A DNA stretch of 30,763 nucleotides from Chara braunii (Eukaryota; Streptophyta; Charophyceae; Charales; Characeae), in NCBI GenBank assembly GCA_003427395.1, contig BFEA01000186.1:1662567-1693329 (forward strand), read 5' to 3'. The translations under genes were made by a program, and so were the position numbers. The notes below the pieces were generated by a model. It made no database searches. It had not been told where the DNA came from and was given only the letters and a program-made list of their open reading frames with translations. This document shows, piece after piece, positions 12,496-23,105 of the stretch. Numbering within the stretch: the stretch's first letter is position 1; each line of letters opens with the position of its first letter.

Positions 12496-13397
12496 TTAAA
12501 CCACTAGTACCTCTGCTAGTGTTGAGAAATTAGGAAAAAGTGGTTGTCCCCAAAGAGTTCGGAGGTACTAGCAACCTCAACATCACTTATATTCCCGAAT
12601 TAAAAAAAAAAAAAAAAACAAAAAAAAAACATCGGTATAGGACGTGAAGGAGATGTGCTCACATTATTACTCACAGTTTCATTTTATGTCTCTTTGTGCT
12701 CATTTTGTATATTCGTGATCCTTTTACCATGCCCTGACAACGAGGAAGGAGCATTTCAAGGACAGCTGACAGTTTGCAATGGACGGGGCAGTCTTACCTG
12801 TACTGCTGATTCTGTATCCAGCTGCTTTCACGTGCAAAGAGTTTTTTTTTTTTTTTTTTCCTTCTTAGTTTTTGTTTCTTCTGCCGTGCTCTACGGACAG
12901 CTGATACTTTGAAATGGACGGGGCATTCTTACCTGTACTCCTGATTTTGTATCGAACTGCTTTCACATCCAAAGAGTTGTTGATTTTTTTTTATTTTTAT
13001 TTTTTTTCTTCTGTCGTGCTTGAGCAGATTCTACGGACAACCGACACTTTGCGATGGACGGGCCATTCTCACCAGTACTCTTGATTCTGTATCCAATTGC
13101 TTTCACATCGAAAGGGTTGTTGTTGTTGTTGTTGTTTTTCTAGTTTTTTTTCTTTTTTTTTTACTGTCGCGATTTCAGCAGGGTTGTAATGCCCTTTCAG
13201 GGGCACTACTCTCACATTTATCCAGAATCTGCATTCGGCTGCTTTCACAACTCTAGCATTGTTGCTTCTTTTTTTTTTTTTTGCCATTTGCGAAGAGAAG
13301 CACAAAGGTCCCACAATGGGACCCGAACTCTGTAGCTTTCGGTGCACAGCGAAATTCAGGGTTGGCAAAAACAGGCTCGGAGGTACCAGTGGTTTAA
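12496..13397. mobile_element. Non-autonomous DNA transposon with TTAA ends and internal tandem repeats
   Basis: The two ends are TTAA-ACCACTAGTACCTC (12496-12513) and GAGGTACCAGTGGT-TTAA (13380-13397). These are inverted repeats of 14 bases with one mismatch, each flanked by TTAA. TTAA target duplication is the hallmark of piggyBac and Kolobok superfamilies; I cannot choose between them. A subterminal inverted repeat of the same end sequence occurs near 12560-12575 (GAGGTACTAG). The interior holds about four imperfect copies of a 130-145 bp unit marked by CTGCTTTCAC (near 12822, 12953, 13093, 13237), each separated by long T-rich runs. No coding capacity is visible. Confidence 0.7.
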
Positions 13398-13639
13398 CAA
13401 GCACATTAGGATGTCCTTGTTGAATCTTCATGCCCCCTCTCTAACATGGTTCCTCTTCTTTATTCAAATTATTCTTTCATCATAGGAAACGAAAGTAGGT
13501 GGCCTGCAATTGTTACACCTACATTCATAGGTTCCAACAACTCTCTGGTGTTCAGAAAAAAAAATTGATGTGTCTGTATTATGTGACGCATGTTCCCACC
13601 AAAATCTAGGGGACAGGTTACGTCTCTGGTGGAAATGTG

Positions 13640-15245
13640 TGATTCCTAGGGGGGTTTGATGTTACTAGAGACACTAAGTAAAACCCGAAAACCCCGAAGT
13701 TTGTTTCGGTAACCAAACACCGAACCTAGGGTCGAATGCAACTCTTTAGAGACACTAAGTAAAAGTTGAAAACCCCCAAGTGTGTTTAAGTAATGAAACA
13801 TCAAATCTTGGCTCGGATGTTACTGTCTAAAAAAACTAAGCAAAACTCGAAAACCACGAAATGTGTTTCGGTAACGAAACACTGAACCTTGTCTCAGGTG
13901 TAACACACTAGAGACACTAAGTAAGATCCGACAACCCCGAAGTATGTTTCGGTAACGAAACACCGCACCTAAGCTCGGATATAACACAATAGAGACACTG
14001 AGTAAAACCCGAAAACCTCGAAGTGTGTTTCTGTAACGAAACACCGAACCTAGGCACAAATGTAACTCTCTAAAAAAACTAGGTAAAACCCGAAAATCCC
14101 GAATTGTATTTCGGTAACGAAACACCGAACCTAGGATCAGGTGTAACACACTAGAGACACTAAGTAAAACCCGAAAACCCTGAAGTGTGTTTCGGTAACG
14201 AAACACCGAACCTAGGGTTGGATATAACACACTAGAGACACTAAGTAAAACCCGAAAACCACGAAGTATGTTTCGGTAACGAAACACCGAACCTAAGCTC
14301 GGATGTAACTGTCTAAAAAAACTAAGTAAAACCCGAATACCCCGAAGTGCGTTTCGGTAATGAAACACCGAACCAAGGCGAGGATATAAAACACATGAGA
14401 CACTGAGTAAAACCCGAAAACCCCGAAGTGTGTTTCGGTGACGAAACACCGAACCTAGGGTCGGATGTAACTCTCTAAAAAAACTAAGTAAAACAAGAAA
14501 ACCCCGAAATCATTTTTGTAACGAAACACTGAACCTAGACTCAAATTTAACTCTATAAGAAAACTAACTAAAACCCAAAAATCCCGAAGTGCGTTTCAGT
14601 AACGAACCACCGAACCTAGGCTCGGATATAACACATTTGAGACACTAAATAAAACCCGAAAACCCCAAAGTGCGTTTCGGTAACAAAACACCGAACCTAG
14701 GCTCAAATATAACACACTAGAGACACTAAGTAAAATCGAAAAACCCCGAAGTGTATTTCGGTAACGAAACACTGAACGTAGGCTCGAAAGTAACTCTCTT
14801 AAAAAACTAAGTAAAACCCGAAAACCCCAAAGTATGTTTCTGTAACGAAATACAGAACCTAGGTCCGGATTTAACTCTCTAAAAAAACTAACAAAAACCC
14901 GAAAATCCTGAAGTGCGTTTCAGTAACGAAACACCGAACCTAGGCTCGGATATAACACACTAGAGACACTAAGTGAAACCTGAAAACTCCGAAGTGTGTT
15001 TCGTTGACGAAACACCGAACCTAGGCGAGGATATAACACACTAGAGACACTAAGTAAAACCTGAAAACCCCGAAGTGTGTTTTGGTGATGAAACACCGAG
15101 CCTAGGGTCGGATGTAACTCTCTAAAAAAACTAAGTAAAACCCGAAAACCCCGAAGTGTGTTTCTGTAACGAAACACCGAACCTAGGCTCGGATTTAACT
15201 CTCTAAAAAACTAAGTAAAACCCAAAAATCCCGAAAATCCCGGAG
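13640..15245 (+). repeat. 81-bp satellite array, copy 1
   Basis: About 20 units of 80-81 bp. A typical unit reads GAGACACTAAGTAAAACCCG, then AAAACCCCGAA, then GTGTTTCGGTAACGAAACAC, then CGAACCTAGGCTCGGATATA. Two unit types are mixed, one with CACACTAGAGACACTAAG and the other with CTCTCTAAAAAAACTAAG at the junction. Each unit contains an 8-bp perfect inverted repeat GTGTTTCG/CGAAACAC around GTAA. The open frames read from the - strand (VFRYRNTLRGFRVLL repeated every 27 residues) follow from the period being a multiple of three. Confidence 0.95.
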
Positions 15246-16220
15246 GGATTCGTTCCCTAAATCCGTCCGTTAATAATCCACGCCTATACCTATTGGGCTA
15301 GCTCCTAGTTCGGCTAGAACAGGAGTTATTCCGCCCTAAGTAGAGTATAGGCTTGACCTTTCAATTACAACAGGCTTACGGTCTGCCCTCCTAGGCTTAA
15401 TTTAAGCCTGTACCAGCTGCCGTCACCTTAGCATGGCAGACAGCATGCCCCTCTTTGGCCCTCTCGGTCACAAGGCCGGGGTCTATACTAACTTTCTTTC
15501 TTACCCAAGTCGAGGGAGGGGGCAGAATATTATCCCCACTCCCTACCGCGTTTTTATGCTTTAACCCGGTGTGCCGCTTTCTCACCCACTCGACTTCCTT
15601 TCATTAGACTAACCTTCCGACCTCAGTGGCCGACGGTTTAATTACTAACCGTTCTCCAGTTCTTTGCGTGGCTCAAAGTGACGCGTGCGGTCTTTCAAAT
15701 TTTTAATCCATTAATCTTTACCGTCTCTGCGTTCGCCACGACAATGCGGACGAACATCCGAAAAAATCTTAACCACTGACTCTAGCTCATGCGCACCGTG
15801 TTTCGGCGCTCGTGCCGTCAAAACTTTCTCGACTACAGCGGCCGAGGGATTTGCCTCATTTCCCATTTTTAGTCGTCCTTAGTCTGTGTGTCGGTGTCGA
15901 CGTTGTGTTGACCACGAAATTATGAGTGGTTCTAGTCCAACAGCGTCCTAGTCGACCGACGACGAGTCGCGCTTGGGACCTTAGCCCCCCAAGACGTCGG
16001 TCCGCGTGCGGGTTCGATAGAGGCGTTATACCGCGCGTACCCCCTATGCTACAGCGAACGAGAAACGCCCTCGGCTGGTCCACTTCTGTGATTGCAACTG
16101 ATCAGCTTTCGTACTGTGGACTGGTAGCTCGGCGGCGATACGCCCACCGAAGGGAGGTGATAGCTCCCATAAGGTGGAGGTAAGTCGTGCCTCGCGTAGG
16201 CCTTATCTAGTCCTAGGGGC
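15246..16220. other. Non-coding, strongly inverted-repeat-containing stretch
   Basis: Nested inverted repeats occur: GCCTATAC (15282-15289) with GTATAGGC (15345-15352), and inside it CTCCTAGTTC (15302-15311) with GAACAGGAG (15317-15325). A perfect 17-base palindrome AGGCTTAATTTAAGCCT lies at 15393-15409. The remainder to 16220 is of higher GC content and shows no supported gene. Confidence 0.6.
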
Positions 16221-16735
16221 TTGCGAGAGGTATGGCTGGCGCACTCGGCCGGAGCGGCTTGCGGAAGCTCCATGTATATATCGCGACGAGGATTAAGAAC
16301 CAACTTCTGCATGACGCAGTCGGGAGGGTCCCTCGCTGCCTTGTGCGGTGCCGGACTGATGCGCTCGACACCACAACAGCAACAACATGCACCAACGACC
16401 GTGTACAAGCATCGAAAGCAAACAGCGCAGCCTGCCGGGTCACCTGAGAATTCCCTCGAATTCCCAGACAATGTAGAGGGAAGCCAACACGACAACCTGT
16501 GGGTCAGCAGGGTTGGGAGGAAGAGGAAGGCGCCTACTGTCGATGATGTGCCGAGGCCAAAATTTCCACGTGGAAGGCCTCGGAAGAACCAGACTGCCGG
16601 TCCGGCTACGACGCCGGAAAACAAAAACAGTAGTGCAAACCTCGCAAAAAGATTGTCGAGGATGACCCCGAATTCGACAGCTGCAACAAGCAGTTCGTCG
16701 AAGACGAGGGTTAATCTGCTGACTGATATTGATGT
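16221..16735 (+). pseudogene. Partial reading frame with AT-hook-like motif
   Basis: The frame is open upstream of the microsatellite; the first ATG is at 16269 (MYISRRGLRTNF). It has a Gln/Pro-rich stretch (TPQQQQHAPTT), a basic patch (GRKRKAP) and PKFPRGRPRKN, which contains the core GRP of an AT-hook, suggesting DNA binding. From about 16640 a different phase (KKIVEDDPEFDSCNKQFVED) looks more protein-like than the original one, so a frameshift or exon boundary is likely there. The frame then enters the GT/GA repeat and the gap, so the 3' part cannot be judged. Confidence 0.45.
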
Positions 16736-16766
16736 GTGTGTCTGCGTGCGTGCGTGCGTGTGTGTA

Positions 16767-16857
<91 letters not shown>
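16736..16857 (+). repeat. (GT)n(GA)n compound microsatellite
   Basis: GT-rich repeats with TGCG interruptions pass into pure GT and then pure GA, running directly into the assembly gap. Confidence 0.97.
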
Positions 16858-17327
16858 NNNNNNNNNNNNNNNNNNNNNNNNNNNNNNNNNNNNNNNNNNN
16901 NNNNNNNNNNNNNNNNNNNNNNNNNNNNNNNNNNNNNNNNNNNNNNNNNNNNNNNNNNNNNNNNNNNNNNNNNNNNNNNNNNNNNNNNNNNNNNNNNNNN
17001 NNNNNNNNNNNNNNNNNNNNNNNNNNNNNNNNNNNNNNNNNNNNNNNNNNNNNNNNNNNNNNNNNNNNNNNNNNNNNNNNNNNNNNNNNNNNNNNNNNNN
17101 NNNNNNNNNNNNNNNNNNNNNNNNNNNNNNNNNNNNNNNNNNNNNNNNNNNNNNNNNNNNNNNNNNNNNNNNNNNNNNNNNNNNNNNNNNNNNNNNNNNN
17201 NNNNNNNNNNNNNNNNNNNNNNNNNNNNNNNNNNNNNNNNNNNNNNNNNNNNNNNNNNNNNNNNNNNNNNNNNNNNNNNNNNNNNNNNNNNNNNNNNNNN
17301 NNNNNNNNNNNNNNNNNNNNNNNNNNN
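16858..17327. other. Assembly gap (470 N)
   Basis: Undetermined bases. The gap begins inside the GA repeat, so the microsatellite probably caused the break. Any open frame spanning it is meaningless. Confidence 1.
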
Positions 17328-17748
17328 CGTCCCCCCCCCAAACCAGAATTTTATTGCAGATTTGGGGTCCTCTCGCCGAGCACAAGAGGACCCTACCTTC
17401 AAAAAAAAAATAAAAAAAATCTGGGCTATTTTTTTGCCCGCCCGGTTTGCCCGGACGGCCCACTCGGGTCCGCCCGGCCAGGTGGCGTCCGTACTTAGAA
17501 AAAAACTTAAAAAAAAAACAATTCGGGGATGATTACTACACAAAAGTTGTTTGTATCATGTTTTTACATAACATATATTTGTTACAAATGTTTGTTTTTA
17601 TTTTTTTCTTATTTTTTTTAATTATTTCAATTTATTATTATTTTTTTTTGTTTTGAAGTTTTAACTCGAGCTTGGAACAAGAGTTTGAGATAAGTCTCTA
17701 ACAAAACTTGTTAGAAATATAATTTTGCATAACATACGGTTTTTTTCA

Positions 17749-17779
<31 letters not shown>

Positions 17780-18480
17780 GTATTCCCACCTACGAGAGTA
17801 CATGTACGAGTAAATGTGTCACATACAGGAATATGTGTACGCGGCGTGTACGTGCAACCCGCGTACACGTACGCCGTGCTACCCAGATTTGTTTCTTTGT
17901 TTGTATGTCTGTCTGTCTGTCTGAAACTTGTCTATTTATCCGTGTGCATGTCAAAAGGACATTCATATGAATCTTATAATTGAGTTTGAAACTCAAACGC
18001 ACTCAAATTCGAATCCTTCTCCCCCCTCCCTTCTCCCCAACCCCCTCTTCTTCCACTGCTTTCCTTCTCTCCCTCTCTGTCAAAGTCTATGATTCTATAG
18101 TGCTCTGCGGCATGCCGTAAACTTAAGAAAAATACGATGTAGATGAGTAAATAAATCGTGAATGTAACTGATAGTCTGATACAACAGGAATGGGGACCCT
18201 GAATGTATGCATTGAAGATATTAGGTCTTTGGGTAATGGAATAAGAGGAATTACCCGGGTGATTAACTCACCCCATTTTTGCTGATTGATTTGGCCAATG
18301 GTGTTGGGTATAGGAAAAACCTCCCACCGTGAGCCCAATCAATGATGATTAATTTTTTTTGTTGAAAGTTCTGTTGGGTCTGCATCCGTGTTTTCAAAAC
18401 CAGATATGGCGAAATTGAAGACCGCAATTCACCGTTCACTCCAAAGGGGGGGTCCGAGGCACAGTATCTGCTCAAGGAAG
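17328..18480. other. Non-coding stretch with hairpins and homopolymers
   Basis: No gene can be supported. A 9-bp perfect inverted repeat GGGTCCTCT/AGAGGACCC lies at 17365-17393. GC-rich CGCCCGG motifs occur near 17435-17485, and a long T tract at about 17744-17776. An imperfect palindrome built from CGTGTACG and CGTACACG is near 17845-17880. Confidence 0.6.
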
Positions 18481-18483
18481 AAA

Positions 18484-20190
18484 GGTCTGACACTGCACAG
18501 TGTTGGCGTTGATTTGCACATGTTTGTCATACGAACGCAACACTTGTGAAGGAGCATGACTCCGGTTGTGCGGCGTGTAAAAAATGTCATGTTATGTACT
18601 CGTACGAGGTGCGTCACGACACGAGTTCCCTGAATGGCCATAAATGACGTTTGAGTGTCACGGGGACCGGAGTGATGTATCTTTTCGCAACGACGGTCGA
18701 GCCGAGTGCTGCACAAAAGAGGCAGTTTGCCAAGTCTGTTGCTTTTATGCGCTATGAAGATTTGACAAATTTTTCTATTATAAAGGACGAGGGGTTCCTT
18801 CGAAATTCGCATGTTGTTTTAGATATAGAAGTTTGTTCCAGTAGGGTCATGAAGATAAAATATTTGGCTCCCTATCGAAACACGGTTAAAAATCAAGTCA
18901 TGTCGATTGCAGAATCACTTCATATTGTTGTCATCGAGCACTGACCCATGTGGGGTTGACTGTTGCCCTCTTGACAAATTTGATAAAGATAACATTTTTT
19001 ACGTCAATCACAACCCGTTACATCAACAAATTTTTTGAACTTCATGTTCGAACACTCCAGGTCAAACTGTTGTTTAGGAGTCACACACCGCTATTAATGT
19101 TTTGCAAGCATTTAAAAAATGTCTTCACGACCTCCGGTGTGAGGATTCTAACAGGTGTGTTGTGTGTTTGGACAGTGGATCGAACATGTGTGGAGTGGAA
19201 GGGATTCGCAACAAATACAAATGAGTGTCTTGTAGCGACCATAAATTCACAACGGTGTTGACTACTGTGCTCAATAAGACGATAACAACAATAAACATGG
19301 TAAAATCAACACTATTTTATAAATTCGACGAATCAACATCAGATGTCTTCACCTTCATTAAGAACAGGAAGGAATTAATTCGGCATGTGAAACAGTCCAA
19401 TGTGCGGAGGTCGTTGAAAAACACTCTTAGCAGAAAAATGCTACGAGGTGGAATTCGTTGTTGAGAAAACTCAAAAGTGTCAAAAATAGTTATGACGATG
19501 TCTTAGGATTGTTGATGAGTCGGGGTGGAAATAAAGCGATATTGATTGCACAAATCAATCGAAAGCTATTAGAGAAGTTGATACATTTTCTTAATCGTTT
19601 TGAGGAAACGATTCTCGAATTGGAAAGTTAGCTGCAATTTACTCTCTAAATCGTGACTTTCGAGCAAAATGAGTTGGTCAAACATTGCGAAATTTGGACG
19701 GAGTCTTCAAAAGATGTGGATGAGTCAGACAAGGAATACTTTATTCCACCGGATTCAGACAACATCACAAAAATCAAGAGGTTGGTGAAGGATGTGCTGA
19801 GGAAGAAATGCCCTATGAAAGATCTACATGTACTCGTTGCTTTGCTTGATCCCCGTAAAAAATACAGGTTGGAGATATTTGAGATCTCGTTTGTACAAGT
19901 TAGACGAGGCAAGACCTTATTGAAAACAATCATGCAATATCGTTGAGAACGTTGATGATGATGTGGAGTCGTTGGAAGTGGAGGCTGCGAAAGAGCGCTC
20001 TTCGAAAAGAGGAAGAGCAAAACCGAGGTTTTGCAGCTCTGATGAGGAGGATGAAGGAATGTCGGGAAGGACTGCAACAGGATGAAGGATGCTGACCTTG
20101 GCCGAAACGATTCAAAAAGAGTTCAATCATTATTTCACTTTGAAGTTGACCAGGAATGAGAAACGTACCTTTGAAACCCCCCCGTGGTGA
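18484..20190 (+). pseudogene. hAT-superfamily transposase with N-terminal BED finger, decayed
   Basis: A BED-type finger is readable at about 18500-18650 (CAACKKCHVMYSYEV, then HDTSSLNGHK), broken by TGA at 18510 and 18645. The same frame continues with AKSVAFMRYEDLTNFSIIKD and KYLAPYRNTVKNQV, matching the region before the hAT catalytic core. After a stop at about 18942 the next segments, in other frames, read YINKFFELHVRTL, then CLDSGSNMCGVEG (usual D-x-GSN-M motif), then SCSDHKFTTVL (about 19228-19250), then TRWNSLLRKLK (19443 onward; TRWNS is a hAT hallmark), then HVLVALLDPRKKY (LDPR motif). The C-terminal dimerisation block with the ER-FS motif is absent: the sequence stops resembling hAT near 20190. 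Several stops and frameshifts make it non-functional. No terminal inverted repeats or 8-bp target duplication were found. Confidence 0.78.
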
Positions 20191-21060
20191 AAACTGAAAG
20201 AAATGATTGTCACCACAAGGTACTGCTCCCTCCTTTGCCTATCATGGCACGGGCAGCTCGCTCAGTTTTATATGTCCCCGCTGTCGGCACCAGTACCCTT
20301 ACAAGGGTAAATTGTGCGCATTTTTGCACCTCTCCGGAGGGGCACTCTTGATAAAATTTGAGGGAGCGGCGTGCCTTTCGCTCGCCCATGACTGACTCTA
20401 AGAAGTCAAAAATGGCGGGCGCACGTGTAATTGGATTAGAGAGTGTGTGGGCGTGCATCTAGAGGGTATGTGTTAGGCTAGTTAGATGTTTAGTCGGTAT
20501 AAACCGATAATCCTGCTTGGAACTGCGAGCTAGGAGTAAATTAGAATCCTGAACGAAAGTTGCGTGAGGCGCAACCGCAACACACTGACAAGGTCGCAAT
20601 CAGTGTAGAGTTTGACCGTTGAAATTACGGCTAGAGGAAAAAGTCTCGTTTGGCTTGCAGAAAGGCGACATTTTGAGGCTGCATAGTGTGGAGTGCGCAA
20701 GCACTAGGTTTGACTGTGTGCTATCTGTGGTAGGAGTCGTCGGTTAGGCTAGGGAAAGATGGTGCGAACTAAACTTAGTAGGAGCAAAAGCCGGGTGTTT
20801 CGGGAAAGAGGCAAAAAAAGGGCGCTCGTTTGTCAAGTGCAGCGGCGGGCTATGCGAGCCTCGGTCCACGGCCGCAGCATGGCGGGGCAACGCGCGTGGT
20901 GAGCTGAGCAAAACACTCGCCCTCCAAACAGCCAGCACGGCGTTACGGGGCCATAGGCTTAGTTCATAAGCCAACCGACGGTAGTGATGCACTACTGCAG
21001 GTCCAGACTAGCTGAAATTACCCCTTATGTAGAAATTTGCAGGCAGAAGGAGCAGACTAA
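20191..21060. other. Non-coding stretch, no gene recognised
   Basis: It abuts the truncated hAT relic. It contains short inverted repeats (GGTACTG near 20219 with CAGTACC near 20291; TCGGT/ACCGA near 20494). No reading frame is convincing. It could be part of another, unrecognised element that truncated the hAT copy. Confidence 0.45.
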
Positions 21061-21065
21061 GGCTT

Positions 21066-21122
21066 AACCCTATTGGTTACAACACTGGATTTTCAACTTG
21101 CAGATCCTGGGATCGAGGCTAG
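21066..21122 (+). repeat. tRNA-like fragment, possible SINE head
   Basis: GGTTACAACACTGG (21075-21088) resembles a Pol III A box, and GGGATCGAGGC (21109-21119) is a weak B-box-like string at tRNA-like spacing. A full cloverleaf cannot be drawn. It lies about 300 bases upstream of a better tRNA-like unit. Confidence 0.3.
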
Positions 21123-21383
21123 TAGCCAGCAGTGGAGGAGCGGAGGAACGCAACTTGGAAGATAACTGAGGAGTTGAGGGTCCCGCGGGACTATCTCCCT
21201 GAGTTAGTTAGGGGGATCCGACCGCGGGCCCGCGAGGCAGGACCAACGACCAAGTGTCAACGATCCTCCTCCCCTACTCCGTCTTCTCTTAATTTTTTTA
21301 CATTTTATTAATTATTATTATTATTATTATTTTTTCTTATTTCTTATCTCATTTTGGGACGTGGTCAGGAACCGGTCTCAAGA

Positions 21384-21470
21384 CCGGCCGCGAACCAACT
21401 AGCCGAGCTCAGTTGGTACACCCATGAACTGTTGAAATACAGACTCAGGTTTGAATCCCGGACCTCCAGG
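21384..21470 (+). repeat. tRNA-derived sequence (A and B box), SINE-like
   Basis: GAGCTCAGTTGGTA (about 21405-21418) matches the tRNA D-arm/A box. GGTTTGAATCC (21448-21458) matches the T-arm/B box with one substitution from GGTTCGAATCC. The spacing is that of a tRNA. The D and anticodon stems pair poorly, so this is a tRNA-derived relic, not a functional tRNA. It is preceded by a 7-bp inverted repeat CCGGTCT/AGACCGG (21372-21387) and followed after 75 bases by the U6-like sequence. Confidence 0.6.
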
Positions 21471-21544
21471 CAAGATGAATAAAACCATTCTGAATTTCCT
21501 AGGGCCGGACAGTTCGGTGATAATGTCCCAAGGCCGCTGCCCTG

Positions 21545-21628
21545 GTCCTTCGGGACATCTGTTAAAGTTGGAACGATACAGAGAAGATTAGCATGATCCC
21601 TGCGCAAGCACGACAAGTATAAATCCAG
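21545..21628 (+). ncRNA. U6 snRNA-derived sequence (probable pseudogene)
   Basis: The sequence matches U6 spliceosomal RNA from its 5' stem-loop (GTCCTTCGGGACAT) through the central TTGGAACGATACAGAGAAGA, with the ACAGAGA box at 21578-21584 and the AGC triad at 21590-21592, to CCCTGCGCAAGCACGACA. In functional U6 the ACAGAGA box pairs with the 5' splice site. The 3' end diverges after about 21620 (no T-run terminator), and neither a TATA box 25-30 bases upstream nor a plant-type upstream sequence element is visible. Position 5' to 3' behind a tRNA-like unit suggests a chimeric retrosequence. Catalytic core bases are conserved, so the copy may be young. Confidence 0.85.
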
Positions 21629-22116
21629 GGCGGGCCTTGGTTAGCAGCTTTGTTTTGGTAGCTCGAATTGCTATCAGACGGAGAGCGGTAGGGCTGTGTT
21701 ATACTCGGGAGGAAGAGGACGACGTGGACGACGAAGATGGTGGAAGTAAAGTGGTGGGAAGGAAGAAGTCATATCTCGTCCGTTCCTTGACGGAATCGGG
21801 CGAAGTAAGACTTGAAATTGGGGTTTTGAGGTGCTGCGAATACAATGATGCGGTTAGAATTAGCAATAAGATAATATTGTAGGCGTTGTGCGGGTTATGG
21901 GCTGCGTAGAGGTGTCGAGAAACAGATTTGCCAGAGAATGAAAGTTGACCTATGTCGTCATTTCGTGACCGATTTGGATGAACAAAGGTGCTAAACGGGG
22001 ATTTTGGCATGCTACGAATCAAATGGCAGCTCTAGTCTCCGCGTTGGATTAATGATTTGGCGGTTATGGGACGTAGGGACTCCGCAGTATAAACAAGGGA
22101 GTATTGAGAATTACCT
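21629..22116. repeat. Diverged direct repeat, no gene
   Basis: Two segments of about 95-110 bp resemble each other: about 21814-21915 (GGGGTTTTGAGGTGCTGCGA through GGGTTATGGGCTGCGTAG) and about 21992-22082 (GGGGATTTTGGCATGCTACG through GGTTATGGGACGTAGG). An 81-codon frame (21637-21882) is acidic in the middle but has no support. Confidence 0.5.
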
Positions 22117-22990
22117 GCATGTCGTGAGATGAATGTTCCCACAATTTAGCGAAAGATTCATTTTCATCTACCTCAGAACGAGCGCAACAGTGCAGCCCGC
22201 AGCGACTAAGCTTCACACTTGACAAGGAAATAGAGGAGTGTGAGAAGCAAGGAGTGGTTGAAGAAGAGGAAAAGCATTGCGAAAGCAATGGAGTGGACGT
22301 GGGAAGAGAGGGGGATGACAGCGGAACCACATACCTGATCATGATGAAGGTTGACATATCTTCCCATGTTCTAGCGAAAGTTCATTGCCAATTTGCACGT
22401 ATGATAATCGTGCTGTTGCGCGAGATCGCGTTGTTCTTCTTCGTGGGATGGAGTCTCGAGCCTTCCTGGAGTAAATTGCAGAAGGGAGACTGAATGTATC
22501 TTCGCACATTTTAGAGGGAGATTCTTTCGGTTTTTTTGTAGTCTATCAATGGAGGTAGCGTGAAGACTACATCGAGGTCGAAGATTTACCTATTGATCAG
22601 GGCGCTGCTCACCCCATCGATGAGTAGCGGGCAACTGCCGCGAGATCGGAGACTTACCTGTTGGCCGGGATGATGCATCTCCTCATGTTTTGGTGGGCGA
22701 CTTAATCCGACGTGGCATGTCTAGTGAATAGCGGATCAAGGTCGCTTGTCATCAGTGAGCTCGTCGTCGTCTTCAAATCAGTGATGGTCATTCTCTTCAT
22801 CACGAGGTGTTCCTTGAAAGGCTCATCTCTTCGTACTTAGTGGGCATGCTGGTCGTGATCGTTGTTGTCCGACGACAATCCCGACTGAAGTAATGCAGTG
22901 TCTCTTCCCATGTTATAGTGGAGGATCCATTCTCAAATTGGCGTGTATATTTCCATCTTCTGGTGGAAGATTCATTCGTGGTTTGACCGA
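22117..22990. repeat. Dispersed degenerate minisatellite of about 40 bases
   Basis: A motif like TCTTCCCATGTTATAGTGGA followed by AGATTCATT and CAAATTTGC recurs near 22130, 22355, 22497, 22903 and 22950. Another phrase, GAGACTTACCTGTTGGCCGG, has a variant near 22583. No coding frame is convincing. Confidence 0.5.
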
Positions 22991-23046
22991 TAATGAGCAC
23001 AGCGGCAGCTAACGGGCAGGCTTACAGGCGACAACGAGTTGTGCGC

Positions 23047-23105
<59 letters not shown>

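Noticed and set aside
16049-17543. Frames spanning the gap
   Set aside because: They include 470 undetermined bases and microsatellite, so continuity is unknown.
21384-21470. Functional tRNA gene
   Set aside because: A and B boxes are present, but the D and anticodon stems do not pair properly and there is no T-run terminator.
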